Source: Pleurodeles waltl (taxonomy: Eukaryota > Chordata > Amphibia > Caudata > Salamandridae). From it: DNA of 64,000 bases. The position numbers and the translations under genes are program-made. The stretch is from the NCBI RefSeq assembly GCF_031143425.1, contig NC_090440.1:344351844-344415843 (forward strand). The letters are read 5' to 3'. Each line of letters begins with the position of its first letter. Positions within the stretch are counted from its first letter, which is position 1. Shown piece by piece: positions 36,285 to 48,430 of this stretch. The notes under the pieces are model-generated. The model had not been told where the DNA came from. It saw nothing but the letters and a program-made list of their open reading frames with translations, and made no database searches.

Positions 36285-37740
36285 AAAATCTGCTACCTTC
36301 CCTGAGAAGTGGAAGCATGCTGCTATCACAGCAGCTGGCCTCAACAAACTAAGCAACTTCAGACCCATCTCCCTACTACCATAGCCAGCCAAGGAGGTAG
36401 AGAAAGCTATTAACCAGCAACTCACCAACCACCTGGAACTCTACAACATTCTCCACCACTCCCAATTCGGATTCCTCAGCAATCACAGCACAGAGACAAC
36501 ACTTATTGCCACCACAGATGAGATCCACTCTCTCCTAGACAGAGGAAAATCCACCACCCTCATTCTACTGGACCTGTCAGCAGCTTATGACACTGTGTCT
36601 CACTCTAACATTATTAAAAGGCCACAAAACACAAGCATCCAGGCACAGCCCTCAAATGAATACGTTCCTTTCCTCACAAGAAGAACTCAGAGAGTAGGAC
36701 TTCTCCCTACACATTGGAGCCAAAAGACCTGATCGGTGGAGACCCTCAAGGATCATTCCTCAGCCCCACCCTGTTCAAAATTCACATTACACCACTCGCA
36801 GACATCATCAAACTCCTTGACATCTCAATCATCTGCTACACTGGTGATACCCACGTAGCCTCTCTATGTCAAAATAATTCCCCACAACCAGATCCAGCTG
36901 CACAGAATGTATGATCCACATACGAGAACGGATGAGAATCAACTACTAGAGACATAACACGGATCAGACAGAAGTCCAAATCTTCAAGATCAAAAAACTA
37001 CCCCTGGCACTACCTGTTGGCCATCAGAGTTCAGTCCAGTGCCCATCACCCATCAGCAACACACACAACCTGGGGATCATATTAGATTACAAACTCAACA
37101 TGGCAGCTCAGGTGAATTTAGTCAGCTTCTCCTGCTTCCATATGCTATGCATCCTCAAAGAAAATCTTCAGATTGATTCCAAAAGCACCAGGAGTACTGT
37201 CACTCAAGCCCTAATCACTAGCAGACTTGACTACTGCAACACACTCTCCAAGTCCCTCCTCAACTGTCTTCAGACCATCCAGAACGCCTCAGCTAGGCTC
37301 ATTCTGGACCTTCCCCAATGCACCTCTATCATGCCTCACCGAAGAGACTTCCACTGGCTGCCAATAAACAAACACTGCCAATTCAAACTCCTGACCTTCA
37401 CACACATGCATACAAGGCACTGCACAACATCAGACGACAATACCTCAACTCTCACCTCCACTTCCACCAGCTTACTAGACAACTACACTCTGCCTCTCCA
37501 ACATACATACCCCAATATCCACAAAAGCAGATCAGGAGGGCTAGCTTTCTAATACCTCACACTCGAAGCATTGCACAACTTCCTCTTCATCTTAGGGCAT
37601 TTTCCTCGTTTCTGGAATTTCGCAAGAAGCTGAAGACCTGGCTCTTCAACTAAGTTCTTTCAGTCAACCTTCAGACCTGTTCCAGCACCTGGATACCCCT
37701 TGGGTGATTAGCCGTGCTATACAAATCCAGTTAACATAAG
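36285..37740 (+). pseudogene. CR1/L2-type LINE, second copy, decayed reverse transcriptase
   Basis: The same family as 3800-6117. The RT blocks are FRPISLLP near 36360-36385, QFGFLSNHSTETTLI near 36465-36510, LILLDLSAAYDTVSH near 36560-36605, and GDPQGSFLSPTLF near 36735-36775. YADD is replaced by a degraded CYTGDTH near 36835-36855. The C-terminal part continues with TVTQALITSRLDYCNTL near 37195-37245 and NASARLILDLPQC near 37280-37320, then HWLPI near 37350 and FRKKLKTWLFN near 37615-37650. The 3' end, GCTATACAAATCC at about 37714, is conserved in context with the first copy. Frameshifts and stops make it inactive. Confidence 0.86.
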
Positions 37741-37964
37741 ATAATTGAGGAAATTTATATTTGAAGGTAACCTTTGTGTTAAAAATTCATGTACAGTTTG
37801 CATTTAAAATTACAAATGTTCATAATTTTTGTTTAGAATGAATCATGCATTTTTTATTTTTCAATTATGAATTAAATTCTAATATTTGTGTTTCTATTAA
37901 TTAGTTTTAAATAATATATATACATATATTACATGTAAACTGTTACTAATTTTTTTAATACTAT

Positions 37965-38430
37965 GGGCCTGATTAGGAGTTCGGCGGATGGGAAGACCTG
38001 TCCGCTGAACTTCCAACTGGAAGGTTGCCACCATACTGGCTACCATCCAGTCTGACCCATTACGACTTTCCTGCTGTGCTGATGGGTGGAAACTAAGGAT
38101 TCTGCACATCAGCACAGCACGAAAGTGGCAGCAGCATTGTTGCTGGCTCGTAATTGAGCCGGCAGCAGTTCTGCCACCTCAGGGTGCACCAGCACAGCAG
38201 ACAGTGAGCATTGCGAGGGTAGTGGGCAGCGCAGGGGGCCCCCCTATGGCCCCCTGCAACTGTTTTCCACCAGTCTTTCCATGGCTGTGAACCAGGTCGT
38301 AATCGGTAGGGTGGTGCTGCATGCAGCGCTGCCCTGCCTGTTTCCGGCCATCGTCAGCTTGTCGGATCATTGATCCTGGCGGACTCAGCAGTAACCTGGC
38401 GGTCTGGCTCCCAGGGTCATAAAGAGTCCC
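37965..38430. mobile_element. 466-bp non-autonomous Harbinger element
   Basis: It is flanked by TAT on both sides (37962-37964 and 38431-38433), a 3-bp target duplication as expected of PIF/Harbinger. The left end is GGGCCTGATTAGGAGTTC; the right end complemented is GGGACTCTTTATGACCC. It belongs to the same family as 34372-34954. No coding capacity. Confidence 0.8.
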
Positions 38431-38433
38431 TAT

Positions 38434-39889
38434 ATTTTTTATTAATAGTAGCTATTTGAATACTCTATTTTTTGTTCTCAATATTTTTTATTTTTGTTGG
38501 GAATATTTTTGTATTCGATATTCCAAACTTTCTAGGGGAAAACCTCTTTTTCACCCAATTTTGATTAATGTCTCCTCCTCCTGGATGTAGATTTAATTAG
38601 TGATATGGACCCTATTCACAAAGAAAGTAGTACATCTATCCTCTAATGTAGATTTACTGCTTTCGGCACAAGGGTTAGAATTCCATGAAGACTCTGTAAC
38701 CTCATATGATTTTTCAATCTGGATCCCATTTATATGTGTAAAGGAATCCATGGAGGGTGAATAGAATCCTCTACCAAATACATATTTCATTTTTTATCTG
38801 CACAGGGAAAATTATTTTCTCCCTAGAGAAACCTCTTCCCCTACCCACTCTCAAAAATAGGGCCAATTCATTCCCCTTCCAACACTAGAAAGGGATTTAC
38901 ACAAGTAAACTTGTGGAGTAAAGGTCTAATCATTGCTAGGCCATAAAGGTGAATGTGATGAGTTTGTGAATGTCTACAACTGTGGTAGTTTGTAGATGTC
39001 CCCAAACTCCTAAGGCTAACCATGTCTTGCAACTCATCAGAACAGCCATTGCCCACCTCTTGTGTGGCATTTATGGGTGTAGAGAACAATGCCAACTTGG
39101 CAAAGATCTCCTCATCATTAAATGGTTGTATCTCTGCCAGCAACCTTCCTGTGAGTTTCTGGCAGGTGCTGGTAGGGTAAATTAAATCGTGAACTTGAGT
39201 TGAGAGGCTAAATACAGTTGTGGATTAGTCTGTAGAGAGTGGTGAACATTTATCCAGGATTTCAAAGTTTGAAAGATGATCTTTTAAAACTGTTTTAAGA
39301 CTTGTTTATGATGGATCACTATAAACAACATTTTCAAAACTGTGTGCACCAACTTTCATCAAAGTGACATGGACATATTATCTAACGGCCCATGTTCACA
39401 ATAATAAATGGCAAATAATGCCTTCACAGTTCCACCAAAACAACACTTTGAGCAGTTCAAAATGCAACTTTAGTGTGGGGATGAACAGAAATAACAAATA
39501 GATGTTCAGTGAGTATCTTAAGAACATTATTTGGCTTTACAAAGCCATTACAAATGCAGGTTTTGCAAGTTTGTTTACTATTTCCTTACTTAAGAGTGTC
39601 TAAGGACACTTTCAATAACTATCTAGAAGATGTGGAGCTAAGTCTAATAAAGTATGTAGTCTCTCTGAAGAATGTACGTTTGGACACACTAGAGTAGATT
39701 AACTTTAACTAATGGCAATTTAAATCACTGAAGCACAATTGCACCTATAGTTTTATTGATGCATCAACTTAGGAAAAAAGGGAAGCAGCAACAGAAAGTA
39801 CTTTTCACCTGTAACTGGCACTAGGTGTAATTTCAACCTGACCTTAATGGAGCACAAGTTTGATACGCTAAGCAGGTTAATCTTGCTCA
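38434..39889. other. Unclassified sequence, possibly a MITE at about 38607-38863
   Basis: GGACCCTATTCACAAAG at 38608 and GAGAAACCTC...AATAGGGCC at about 38828-38863 might be an old inverted pair, but the match is short. No gene seen in the remainder. Confidence 0.35.
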
Positions 39890-42110
39890 AAGTTTTTACC
39901 TTGCAACTTAGTTTCTGAAATGAAAGTCAAAATCCTCCAGTGGGGCAAGGCAGCAGCCTGAATTGTCAAAGTCCCTGGGACGTCCGGTAGGCTTTGAGTG
40001 AGGTCCTACTAAAGCCACTGTTTTTGATAGGGAAAGGTCCAAATGGGAAAAGTTCAAATTTCGTGCCCAGGAAAGTTCTCTTGTTGGCTGGATATGTTTG
40101 GCGCCCGTGCCCCATCAAGATTTCTACCGTCAGACTCAGGCCCACATTACGAGTATGGCAGTCTCAAGACCGCCACTCTCGCGATGGCGGTCTGACCATC
40201 GCAGACAGGGCAGTGCGACCGCCCTATTATGACTGTGGCAGATGGGCCACGGTCTGACTGCCAGGTTGCCACCTGTCGACAGCCTGGCAGTCTCAGCGGT
40301 CGCAATCCGCCTGGGGATTACGAGTCCCCTTTTCGCTAACCATTGCATGGCTGTCTCACCGCCATGAAAAGGCTGGTGGAAAGGGGGCATCGGGGGGCCA
40401 ATGGGATCCCCTGCACTGCCCATGCACTTGGCATGGGCACTGCAGGGCCCCCTATGGACAACCCCATTGCACATTTCACTGCCCGAATTACGACGCACGG
40501 TGTCAATGTTGTGGTGAGTCTTCTGCTGGGCCAGCGGGCGGACATGCTGTTTTCACCTGCTGGCCCAGTGGGAAACTCCTAATATGGTGGGCAAAAGACC
40601 ATTACTGGCGGTCGTTTGCCTGCCTTGGCTTCGGCGGTCCTATGGAAGGACCGTCAAAGTTGTAATCAGGCCCTCAGTCTTTTTTTTGGGAGCGCCATTG
40701 GTTCAGCAGGGCTAGGCAGTAGGTTTTATAATGGAAGGTCACACAGAAGTCAGACGGTCCACTGAGCTGAATGTTTTGGCAACAAAATGCTCCAAGTGAG
40801 AGTAAACTGATTTCCTTGCCCAGCAAGTTTAAGCCTTGGGTGAATTGACTTGGTGGTTGGTACCAGTCCTCCGAAGGTCTAGAAGTCTAACAATTTCTAA
40901 GTCCTCCTGCTCACCATTAAGGGATCTAGGGCCTCAGGGCAACAACTAGGGGCCAGGACTCATTCCAGCAAATGCTGTCAGCAGGGTTCAGTCCTCTTCC
41001 AGTTACAACTGGTCACTCCAGAAAAATTGCCTCTTGCAGCTTTTGAGGGCTCTCTGTAGCCTCACGGGTATGTTCAGACCGATTATGTTGTTTTGCAGGT
41101 CTAGAAAGTGTTCTAAGGAGTGGTGGTGAGGTCCATTTTTGTACAGTCCAGTAGCCAGTGGATGCAGGTGCCTCCTGGACACTCACAAAAAAATGGGGAA
41201 AAAGTTCTAGGGTGAAGTCCTACTCACTTTACTCATGCTTTTTCCCTTAGTGTACGCTAGCACAGGCTGTATAATTTTACAAGAAATCCAAGAAGGCACA
41301 GGCCTTTTGCCTCTTTAGGGAAGTTGTGGGTTGGCCGGGTGGTGCTGAGAGAATCGAGCAGTTCTCTTCTTTTTTTCTACACTAAACTGGTCTTCAAACC
41401 AGCTCTCCTTATACTTAACTAGGAATGATCAAAACACATCCTTGCTACTTTGACATAAATTAAAGTCCTGAAGCATACCAGTAACTCTTCCTAGGCTGAC
41501 AGGTGTTGCCTACCTCACTGACAGCCCATCCTGCCCTACAGGCCTAAGCAAAGGAAAAAGTAACTTTCGAAAAATTACTTTTCTTAATTATTTATTAAAA
41601 ATGTAACTTCACTATTGAATTGAATTGTCTAATAAGCATTACAAATAGTGGACAAAACATTTCTCTGGTTAGCCTGAAACCCATGATAGCACAATTAATA
41701 GACTAATGTGCACACTAATTTTCCTTGTAGGATAACCACATCCCCCTAAAGAGAAAATAGAAAAAATAGCTTTTGGACACTTGCCATTGTCAGCCATGCC
41801 AATATTAACTTTCTAGATGGCCCACTTTTAGATGATAAGCAGCCTAACTACTTTTACCCTATCGAAAGTCTTATTTTGGCAAGTTGGACTGCAGGTTTAA
41901 GCTGCAGCAGTCAAGCTAGGTTGGTATGCCTGAAACCATGTTTTCCTAGTCACACTAGTGGATGACACAATATGTGCTGCTGTCTGCAGGTAACATTTAA
42001 TTTTCCATGCCATGGGTATAATTTCTACACTATATATAAAGGTGTTAAAGAAGAGTTAAATATGCTAGTAAAGGATTAGTCAATTTTTACATGTTTTGGC
42101 TCTGAGCCAA
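39890..42110. repeat. Noncoding interspersed repeat, interrupted by a Harbinger element
   Basis: Repeat-like sequence on both sides of the MITE at 40139-40673. Removing that MITE and one TCA rejoins CGTCAGACTCA to GTCTTTTTTTTGGG, so the surrounding sequence was one continuous block before the insertion. No domain, terminal repeats or target duplications of the outer block were found. Confidence 0.4.
40139..40673. mobile_element. 535-bp non-autonomous Harbinger element
   Basis: It is flanked by TCA on both sides (40136-40138 and 40674-40676). The ends are GGCCCACATTACGAG and the complement GGGCCTGATTACAACTTTG. It shares the modules CAAGACCGCC, GGATTACGAGTCCCC and an inverted CATGCACTTGGCATG block with 31986-32598. 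No protein coded. Confidence 0.8.
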
Positions 42111-42139
42111 TAAATTGGGTATGTAGCAACAGCACCCCA

Positions 42140-43560
42140 GTGTGAAGAGTCTAAGAACCAGCAATAAACATCTGCAACAGATGGGGGTAAAAACTCAAAA
42201 AGGAACATTTTCTCACAGGTCAAATGTTTTCTGGAAGGAAAATAGAGATCACAATACAGGTGCTGCTAGAATCGTAGGCTGCTCATCTAACTGCTTAACC
42301 CATAAAGATCGGATTGCTCTGAAGAAAGCTAAAATAGAATTCTATAGACTGGGTCTACCCTTTGTGACTGAATATTTAAGTGTCCCTTCCTTATTGCAGA
42401 TTGGGTGTTACCAATAACATAACCACCTTCACTAAGAAGGTGTCTCTGGTTACCTAATGGTAGTTGGGATATCAGAGCAGAGATCTTTGTGCATAATAAA
42501 GGCCAACTTCAAGTTGCTTCTTTTGTCGATTTGAATCAATTTAGTTATATCAGGACCATGGTTCTGCTCCCTGGTTCCAGAGATTAGTGTTACTGTCACA
42601 TGAAGAGCTGCTTTTAAGGATTCAAGATGGAGTTTAGTTATGCCTCAGAGCAAGTAGTTGCCATAACTGAATATAAATATTACTAAAAATTGTACAACTA
42701 GTTAGAATGTAGGCATGAAAGGTTTATACCAGGTACAACTATGGCTTGGCCTTTTGTTCCTTTCAGTACAGTGTTGACGTTTGTTTGAAGATTGAGATTC
42801 TCATCAAACTTAAGTCTGTGCAATCTACAGCGAAGAAGAGATACTAAAGAATATTTATGGTGTTTAGCAAAGCTAGGACCAGCATTGAGTAACTGGGAAG
42901 ACAGATTAATGCACATTTTATTTTGTAGGAATTCATTTTGAAGTAGTGGTGGGGTGGACAGGATTCGATGTTATTAAAGACTTGAGCATGGATTCAATGT
43001 CTTCTAGAGTGAATAAAGAGACTGAGTGAGAGTGTAGAGTCTTATGGAACACCTTCTTCCTATAGTGGTATTGGGTTAAATCTGTAGTTCATTACTTTTA
43101 TGGATTGAAATTGGTTGTCAATCTATGAAGAGAACCACCTTAGTACTACTCCCCTGAAACTCATTCCCTCATTGAGAATATTAGAAGAGTATGGTGGTTT
43201 ATGGTGTTGAATGCTGGCAATAGATCCAGAAGGCTGAGGTCACGGGAGTTTTTCTTAGTCCAGGATGAGTGTCTTCAAGAAACTGAAGCATTATAGTCTC
43301 ATTATTGCATCCTGACCTGACACTTGATTGGAAATCATCAGGGTGGGTGTTGCCAGCAAAAATTGTTTTAAATGGCTTTCAGTACAGATTTGCAATACAG
43401 GAAGGGTAAGTAAAAAATCGGGTGGTTGTTATTAAAATATTTGAGATCACACAGTGGCTTTTTCAACTGAGGGTTGACGTGACCCACTTTTACGTCATCT
43501 GTGGTGATGACTTGAGCCAATGATGATATGATTGGGTTGGTGCAGAAAGGGTTCAGGAGG
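42140..43560 (-). pseudogene. LINE reverse transcriptase remnant, CR1/L2-type, strongly decayed
   Basis: Reading the minus strand from about 43400 downward, I see DDFQSSVRSGCNNETIM, matching the family block (FQSGFR.G.STETALL). SAFWIYCQHSTP then matches the decayed LLDLSAAFDT(I)NH block, and VVLRWFSS...DNQFQSIKV follows near 43120-43050. Last comes G(V)P.DSTLSLSLF near 43030, corresponding to GVPQGSTLSPSLF. Every block is broken by stops or frameshifts. Downstream of this only weak similarity continues toward 42140. It is older than the two plus-strand copies. Confidence 0.62.
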
Positions 43561-43562
43561 TT

Positions 43563-43629
<67 letters not shown>
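43563..43629. repeat. (GATA)n microsatellite
   Basis: About 16 uninterrupted units, located at the 5' edge of the minus-strand LINE remnant. Confidence 0.97.
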
Positions 43630-43854
43630 TGATGATGTTATTACAACAAAATAGTTAACAGTTCTTTTCAAAATCTACAACTAATTATGAATGATAACTA
43701 ATACTCCCTGTATTATTCATGGATAGGTGGGGTAGTAAAGACAGCTATAGTGTGTTTTTTTTATTTAAAAAACATGTTAAGTAATGTATTTCGGAGTACG
43801 TTTGAGTCTTGACTTTTACTTCTAACAAAGAGTTTGTTTGTAATTAAACATATA

Positions 43855-44044
43855 GGGGGTTATTCTAACTTTGGAGGAGGTGTTAATCCGTCCCAAAAGT
43901 GACGGAAAAGTGACGGATTTACCACCAGCCGTATTACGAGTCCATTATATCCTATGGAACTCGTAATACGGCTGGTGGTATATCCGTCACTTTACCGTCA
44001 CTTTAGGGACGGATTAACACTCCTCCAAAGTTAGAATAACCCCC
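43855..44044. mobile_element. 190-bp hairpin MITE with ATA target duplication
   Basis: The whole element folds into one near-perfect hairpin: arms of about 86 bp begin GGGGGTTATTCTAACTTTGG, around the core CCATTATATCCTATGG. ATA flanks both sides (43852-43854 and 44045-44047). The low divergence between arms suggests a young insertion. The terminal sequence is close to the GGGGGTCATTCTGACC end of the autonomous element at 59452, so mobilisation by a Harbinger transposase is likely. Confidence 0.88.
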
Positions 44045-44330
44045 ATAATCATTGGAGTTTTATGTACAGTTTGCTATAACATATTTAGTGGTTTTGTCAC
44101 ACATTAAATAACAAGCGTTTTCTTCAGCCAACTCAGTAACCCCCATTAAATAAATGTAAAAAAATATGAAATGTAGAGATGCACCTGCTTGAATTCAAAT
44201 CAGTGTTGTAGACTTCATCCCTACAGAAGACGCAATAGTGGCACATGTAGACCAGCGTCCATACATGTGTACAGCATGTGAATACGGCAGAATCATTACT
44301 AGAATGTTCTTTATCTTAACAAATATCAAG

Positions 44331-44790
44331 AAGACGCGGCTCCTCCGCCAGGGTGGAGGAGTATAGCCCGCCCACCAACAGCTGCAAACCTTTTACTAAA
44401 AAACAATAATAAACGTATTATTGTTTTTAGCAAAAGGGGCGGGCCACAGCCTGGGTTAAGCATAGAGGGGGAGTGCACAGCACTCCCCCTCATTTTGCAG
44501 GTATGTTTGGCCGGCTGTAACAGGCGGCCAAATCCACATGCGCAGAAGGCTCTCTCCAGCCCGACACTGTGTTGCCGGGCTGAAGAGCAGGCACAGGCTC
44601 CCAGTCTACCTGAGAGTGCCCTGACTGGGTGCTCCCAGCCAATCCTAACGCTGCTCTGAGCAGCATCAGGATTGGCCACAGGCCAGGCTGGGATTCTATG
44701 CCTGCAGCCTGCGGGAGAGGAGCGGCGCAGTGGGGATGGCAGCGGCGGCGACGATATAGGTACTTTTTATAATTCATTCCCCTCCTACCC
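44331..44790. repeat. GC-rich interspersed repeat with AT hairpin (uninterrupted copy)
   Basis: It contains an AT inverted pair at about 44395-44430 (CAATAATA and TATTATTG), the palindromic GGGGGAGTGCACAGCACTCCCC region near 44468-44489, and a hairpin word CCAATCCTAACGCTGCTC with its later complement near 44639-44675. It is the paralogue that shows where 18227-21187 inserted. The 117- and 166-codon minus-strand frames across it are not supported as genes. Confidence 0.6.
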
Positions 44791-45118
44791 GTGCGCACCA
44801 CCCTGCCCCTATTTAGCACCAAGATGTCAAGGTGTAACATTTCTTTTCTGCAGATTTTTATTTTTTTCAGATAGCCATGAAGGTTAATAATGGCCTCGCA
44901 GCAGAGTGAAAAAGAAAAGGATAGAAATGCTTTGCTTGTATATTTTATTTTCTCAGAAAGCTGGACTGTTTTCCAGATTGTTCCTGCCATATAACTGTCT
45001 TTCTCTCACAATGACATTGTGATAGGAGCTTGCATACCCTTTGTCCTTCGTTTTAGTTGGAAAATTGCTGAATACCTTGATGTTCATTTATTGATGGGCG
45101 AGGAATGAAATAACATCA

Positions 45119-45537
45119 AGACCCTAATTATGACCCTGGTGGTCTTGAGACAGCCAGGGTCGCAGTGGTGGTCGGACCGCTGCCAATGTGGCGGTCCAGC
45201 CTCTACATTACAACCGTGGTGAAGGTGACACAATTGGATCACCAGCACCGCCACGTTTATGCTGGCCGATGGCCTGGCGGTGCCGGCAGTCTCAAACTGC
45301 CAGGGCAGTACTGCTCTCTTCGCCGGCGTTAACATGGCCATTGCCTAGCCATGTAAATGCTGGCGGAGACGGGGCAAGGGCAGTGCAGGGGGCTCCCTGG
45401 CCAGCCCAGTTCCGATTTTTCACTGTCTGCAGGAAACTCATAATAGGGGCCGCGGGAAGGTCATCGCACTGGCGGTCCCTGACCTCGGGACTTTGGCGGA
45501 TGGGCTTTTCCGTCCACCGATGTCCAAATAAGGGCCC
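45119..45537. mobile_element. Non-autonomous Harbinger element, about 419 bp
   Basis: It begins ACCCTAATTATGACCCTGG and ends near GTCCAAATAAGGGCCC. The modules GTGGTCGGACC, CAGCACCGCCAC and TTTTTCACTGTCTGCAG are shared with 31986-32598, of which this is an internally shortened relative. Target duplication is not clear. Confidence 0.7.
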
Positions 45538-46966
45538 AGGTGTCATCCCTGATGGCTTTGTGTTTTTTCCCAGGCACTTTAAGGTACTGCTGCTAGTTCT
45601 CATGCAAGTGAAGCAAACCAGCAAAGAGAGGGGACATAGGCCAAAGTGAAGCACTTAAAAGAAAACTTCTACTTTTCTACTTGTTAACATTCCTTGCATG
45701 GGCCTGGGGGTTCGCTCACCCTACCTTCTTATAGTTAGCAATGGACTTGATCCTTTTTCTCTTGTTCTCCCCAAATGGCCTATTGTGTAGAGCAACTGGA
45801 GGGCAGTTGGATTGTAGGACTCACCACATTTCTTGCTTTCTCACTGGAAGTCAGAGCTCAGTCTGAGCCCAGACAGCCAAATAGCTTCAGGATACGGCGA
45901 TGGGCTAGGATCAAATGTTCCACAGACAGGCGGACTTAGTTGAACATCTCATTTCTGATCTTGTTGACTTTGGTGCTAGATACCCCCACTTTTGGCATTC
46001 TTCCTGATTTGTAAAAATAGCTTTTCAAATAAAGATGTTGGTTTAGATATTTGTATACATTTTTATTTTTATTTGTTATGAAAGAATAGACCTAAAAAAA
46101 GACACATAGCACACGGAAAACAGGAATGATGAACAGAAGTGACAGAGGTGTCTTGGGACATCAAGTCCATTTTTGCATAACCATTTTTGCCTGAACTCTC
46201 TTTCCAGCTCAGCCTCCCCCCCCAGGCTCACTGCTCTCTGTTCTACAACTGTCGTGTTGTAGGTCAGTAAGACTGCTTGCTCAACACCTGCCTCTCAGGG
46301 GCTCTGGTAATGAATCCAACATCTTTGGGACAGCTGCATATGTAAGCAGAATACATCAGCAAGGAACCAGGAGGAGACCTTCATTCTGGTGCATAGCATT
46401 TCACTGAGCAGCAAACTCCTCTGCCTCAAAAAACATAAGGGATCAAGAGAACTGAGAGCCTTTGACAACTGCAGTCCCACACCTATTTTTCTGTACATCA
46501 ACAAGCAGCACTTTGCTGTGTCTCAGCACTGGTACGTGCTCGTCAATAACACACACACACCATATGCCACACTGCTCCTTTCCAGCCTTTCCCCTTAACT
46601 CATGCTGTTGTGAGTAGGACTTACTGGTATAGATGAGTGGTAGAATACACTAATTTTCTAAATTAATGAAGTATTACGCCTGTAACCCGGGTGGGAAAAA
46701 CACACCAATTCCAGAAGAGAGGGAGACACCCTTCTAAGTTATTTAATCAACTCTACTGACTGAATGAAGTAGGGGTGAAGTTTAATTCTAATTCACTGGA
46801 CACAGTCATGCTGAAGTGAGATTAACAATTCTTTCTCACTTGGTTTATTGCTTTTCTCATCAATGCTGGATGACAAGAAGTGATGGCCAGATTATGTTTT
46901 TACGAAAATGTTTAATTAAAATAAGTGGATCCCAGTATGTTTTGTTCTCTTGATAGCTTCACCATT
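45538..46966. other. Unclassified sequence, no gene seen
   Basis: 45545-46040 reads like noncoding repeat and contains AATAAA near 46028. The rest has no recognised feature. Confidence 0.35.
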
Positions 46967-47250
46967 AGTAGGGTTGTAGTTTTTAACTACTGTGATTTAT
47001 CTACATAAAATAGCCAGGTGGCACTATGTATACTTGTGTTTGTGGCTGAGTCTGCCAGCTTGAGCGACAGGGAGCAGGTGAACCTGCCGTAGAAAGCTTA
47101 ACTATTAGTAGGGTTGTGATGTTTCACTAATGTGCTTTATATACATAAAATAGCAAGGGGGTTGCGCCAGAAATGGTCTCAGGTGGCACAATGTGTTTGT
47201 AGCTGGTTCTGTAGCTAGTTTGAGAGGAAGGTGGGGCAGGGAGACGTGAG
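46967..47250. repeat. Tandem duplication, about 135-bp period, two copies
   Basis: TTAGTAGGGTTGT...CATAAAATAGC occurs at about 46970-47014 and again at 47105-47153, each followed by a GGCACWATGTRT...TTTGTRGCTG segment. The second copy contains an extra stretch of about 25 bp (GGGGTTGCGCCAGAAATGG). Confidence 0.75.
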
Positions 47251-48430
47251 CAATATGTTTGTCTTATTCTGGCTTCAAAAACTCTTTTGTGTAAGTGTGA
47301 ATCCAAACTTCTCCAGGGATTGTGTTTGTGCGTTTGATTTTAAGAACTGAAGCCTGGGGCAAAGAAGGGAAATAGAAATGCAATGTTGATCTGTAGCAAG
47401 CTTTGAAGGTAGTTGTAAATACATTTGCAATGACAGGGACATTTATTTCCCTATCGTTGCTTAGCAACTAGACCCACTAACCCCAGTAACACTGTGGAAA
47501 AACCCTAACCGTTACTTTGGTTAAAACAGTATATATAAATACATAGGTTTCAGTGTTGATGTTGTTCCTGGCAAAGCTTTTAAGGTCCGACGTGTGTATG
47601 CAGATTTCAAACACACAAAAAGAACAAAACCACTAAACGGATGCAAACAGAGCCACAGACAAAACAGACAAGCTACTTTGTTGAATGCCAGGAACAGCAT
47701 CTAAATTTGGGTCTAAAACTTCCCTTTAGAAGCAGTAACAAAATGTTATACCACAAAGACATAACCTTTGCTGACATGACAAGGATGATAAGAGTCCCAG
47801 GAAGACAAATGTGAATTTTTTGGCAACACATGGACTTGCTCAAAAACGCTGCGACTGCTAATTGCTTCCAGCCACATGCAGGGGCATATTATTGATGTTC
47901 AAGAACAATCTCCCAGTGGGCAATTCATCAGGCTGTTATTTTGTCATGCCAAATCTTAGAGAAAATCATGGATTTGTCATGGTAACCATTTTTAAAAGTC
48001 AAGGACATGTGCTGTGAAAGTTAAACTGCCCTTATTGCGATATTTCCGTTTATACAATCTTTGAGCAGACTGTAAATAAGAAGCATGCTGAAAAGTGCTA
48101 CCTTCTAAGCACAATTTATTGCCAGAGCCTGCATTAAGTTTAAAAGCACAAGAGTGCACACATAGTAGTCAATGCTTGAGGATTACACACTGGTACGTTT
48201 GAAACGGCACTGAATTGACAACCTATTTCCGCTTGATGCTTAAATCTGGCCTTCATCAGTCATGCTCTGATTGATTGATAACTTTTCAGTGACCGACATG
48301 GTCTTTCCTCAGTTTGAACCTCACTGGGGGTGCTTTAGAAAACAGCTTTATCACAGTCTCAGAGGAGAAATTGACGGAGGGTGATTGAGCTTCCCACACT
48401 CCCCGAAGTACTTAATCAACCAACTAATCA
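47251..48430. other. Complex non-repeat block with X-box-like sites, candidate regulatory DNA
   Basis: High-complexity DNA without repeat texture. It contains the palindromic word at 47456-47468 and GTCATGGTAACC at 47975-47986, both resembling RFX-type X-boxes, as well as CTGCTAATTGCTTCC near 47854 and CAATTCATCAGGCTGTTATT near 47920. I see no exon. It is the best candidate in the window for conserved noncoding sequence. Confidence 0.32.
47456..47468. promoter_or_regulatory. Palindromic X-box-like motif GTTGCTTAGCAAC
   Basis: Two 5-bp arms, GTTGC and GCAAC, with a 3-bp spacer. RFX proteins bind inverted half-sites of this type. A single 13-mer can arise by chance, so binding is only suggested by the match. 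Confidence 0.35.

Noticed and set aside
42142..42417. 91-codon plus-strand frame as a gene
   Set aside because: No domain found; it lies opposite the decayed LINE trace and has no promoter or splice support.
44326..44990. 117- and 166-codon minus-strand frames
   Set aside because: They cross the hairpin-containing GC-rich interspersed repeat; the homologous copy at 18001/21188 does not keep the frame.
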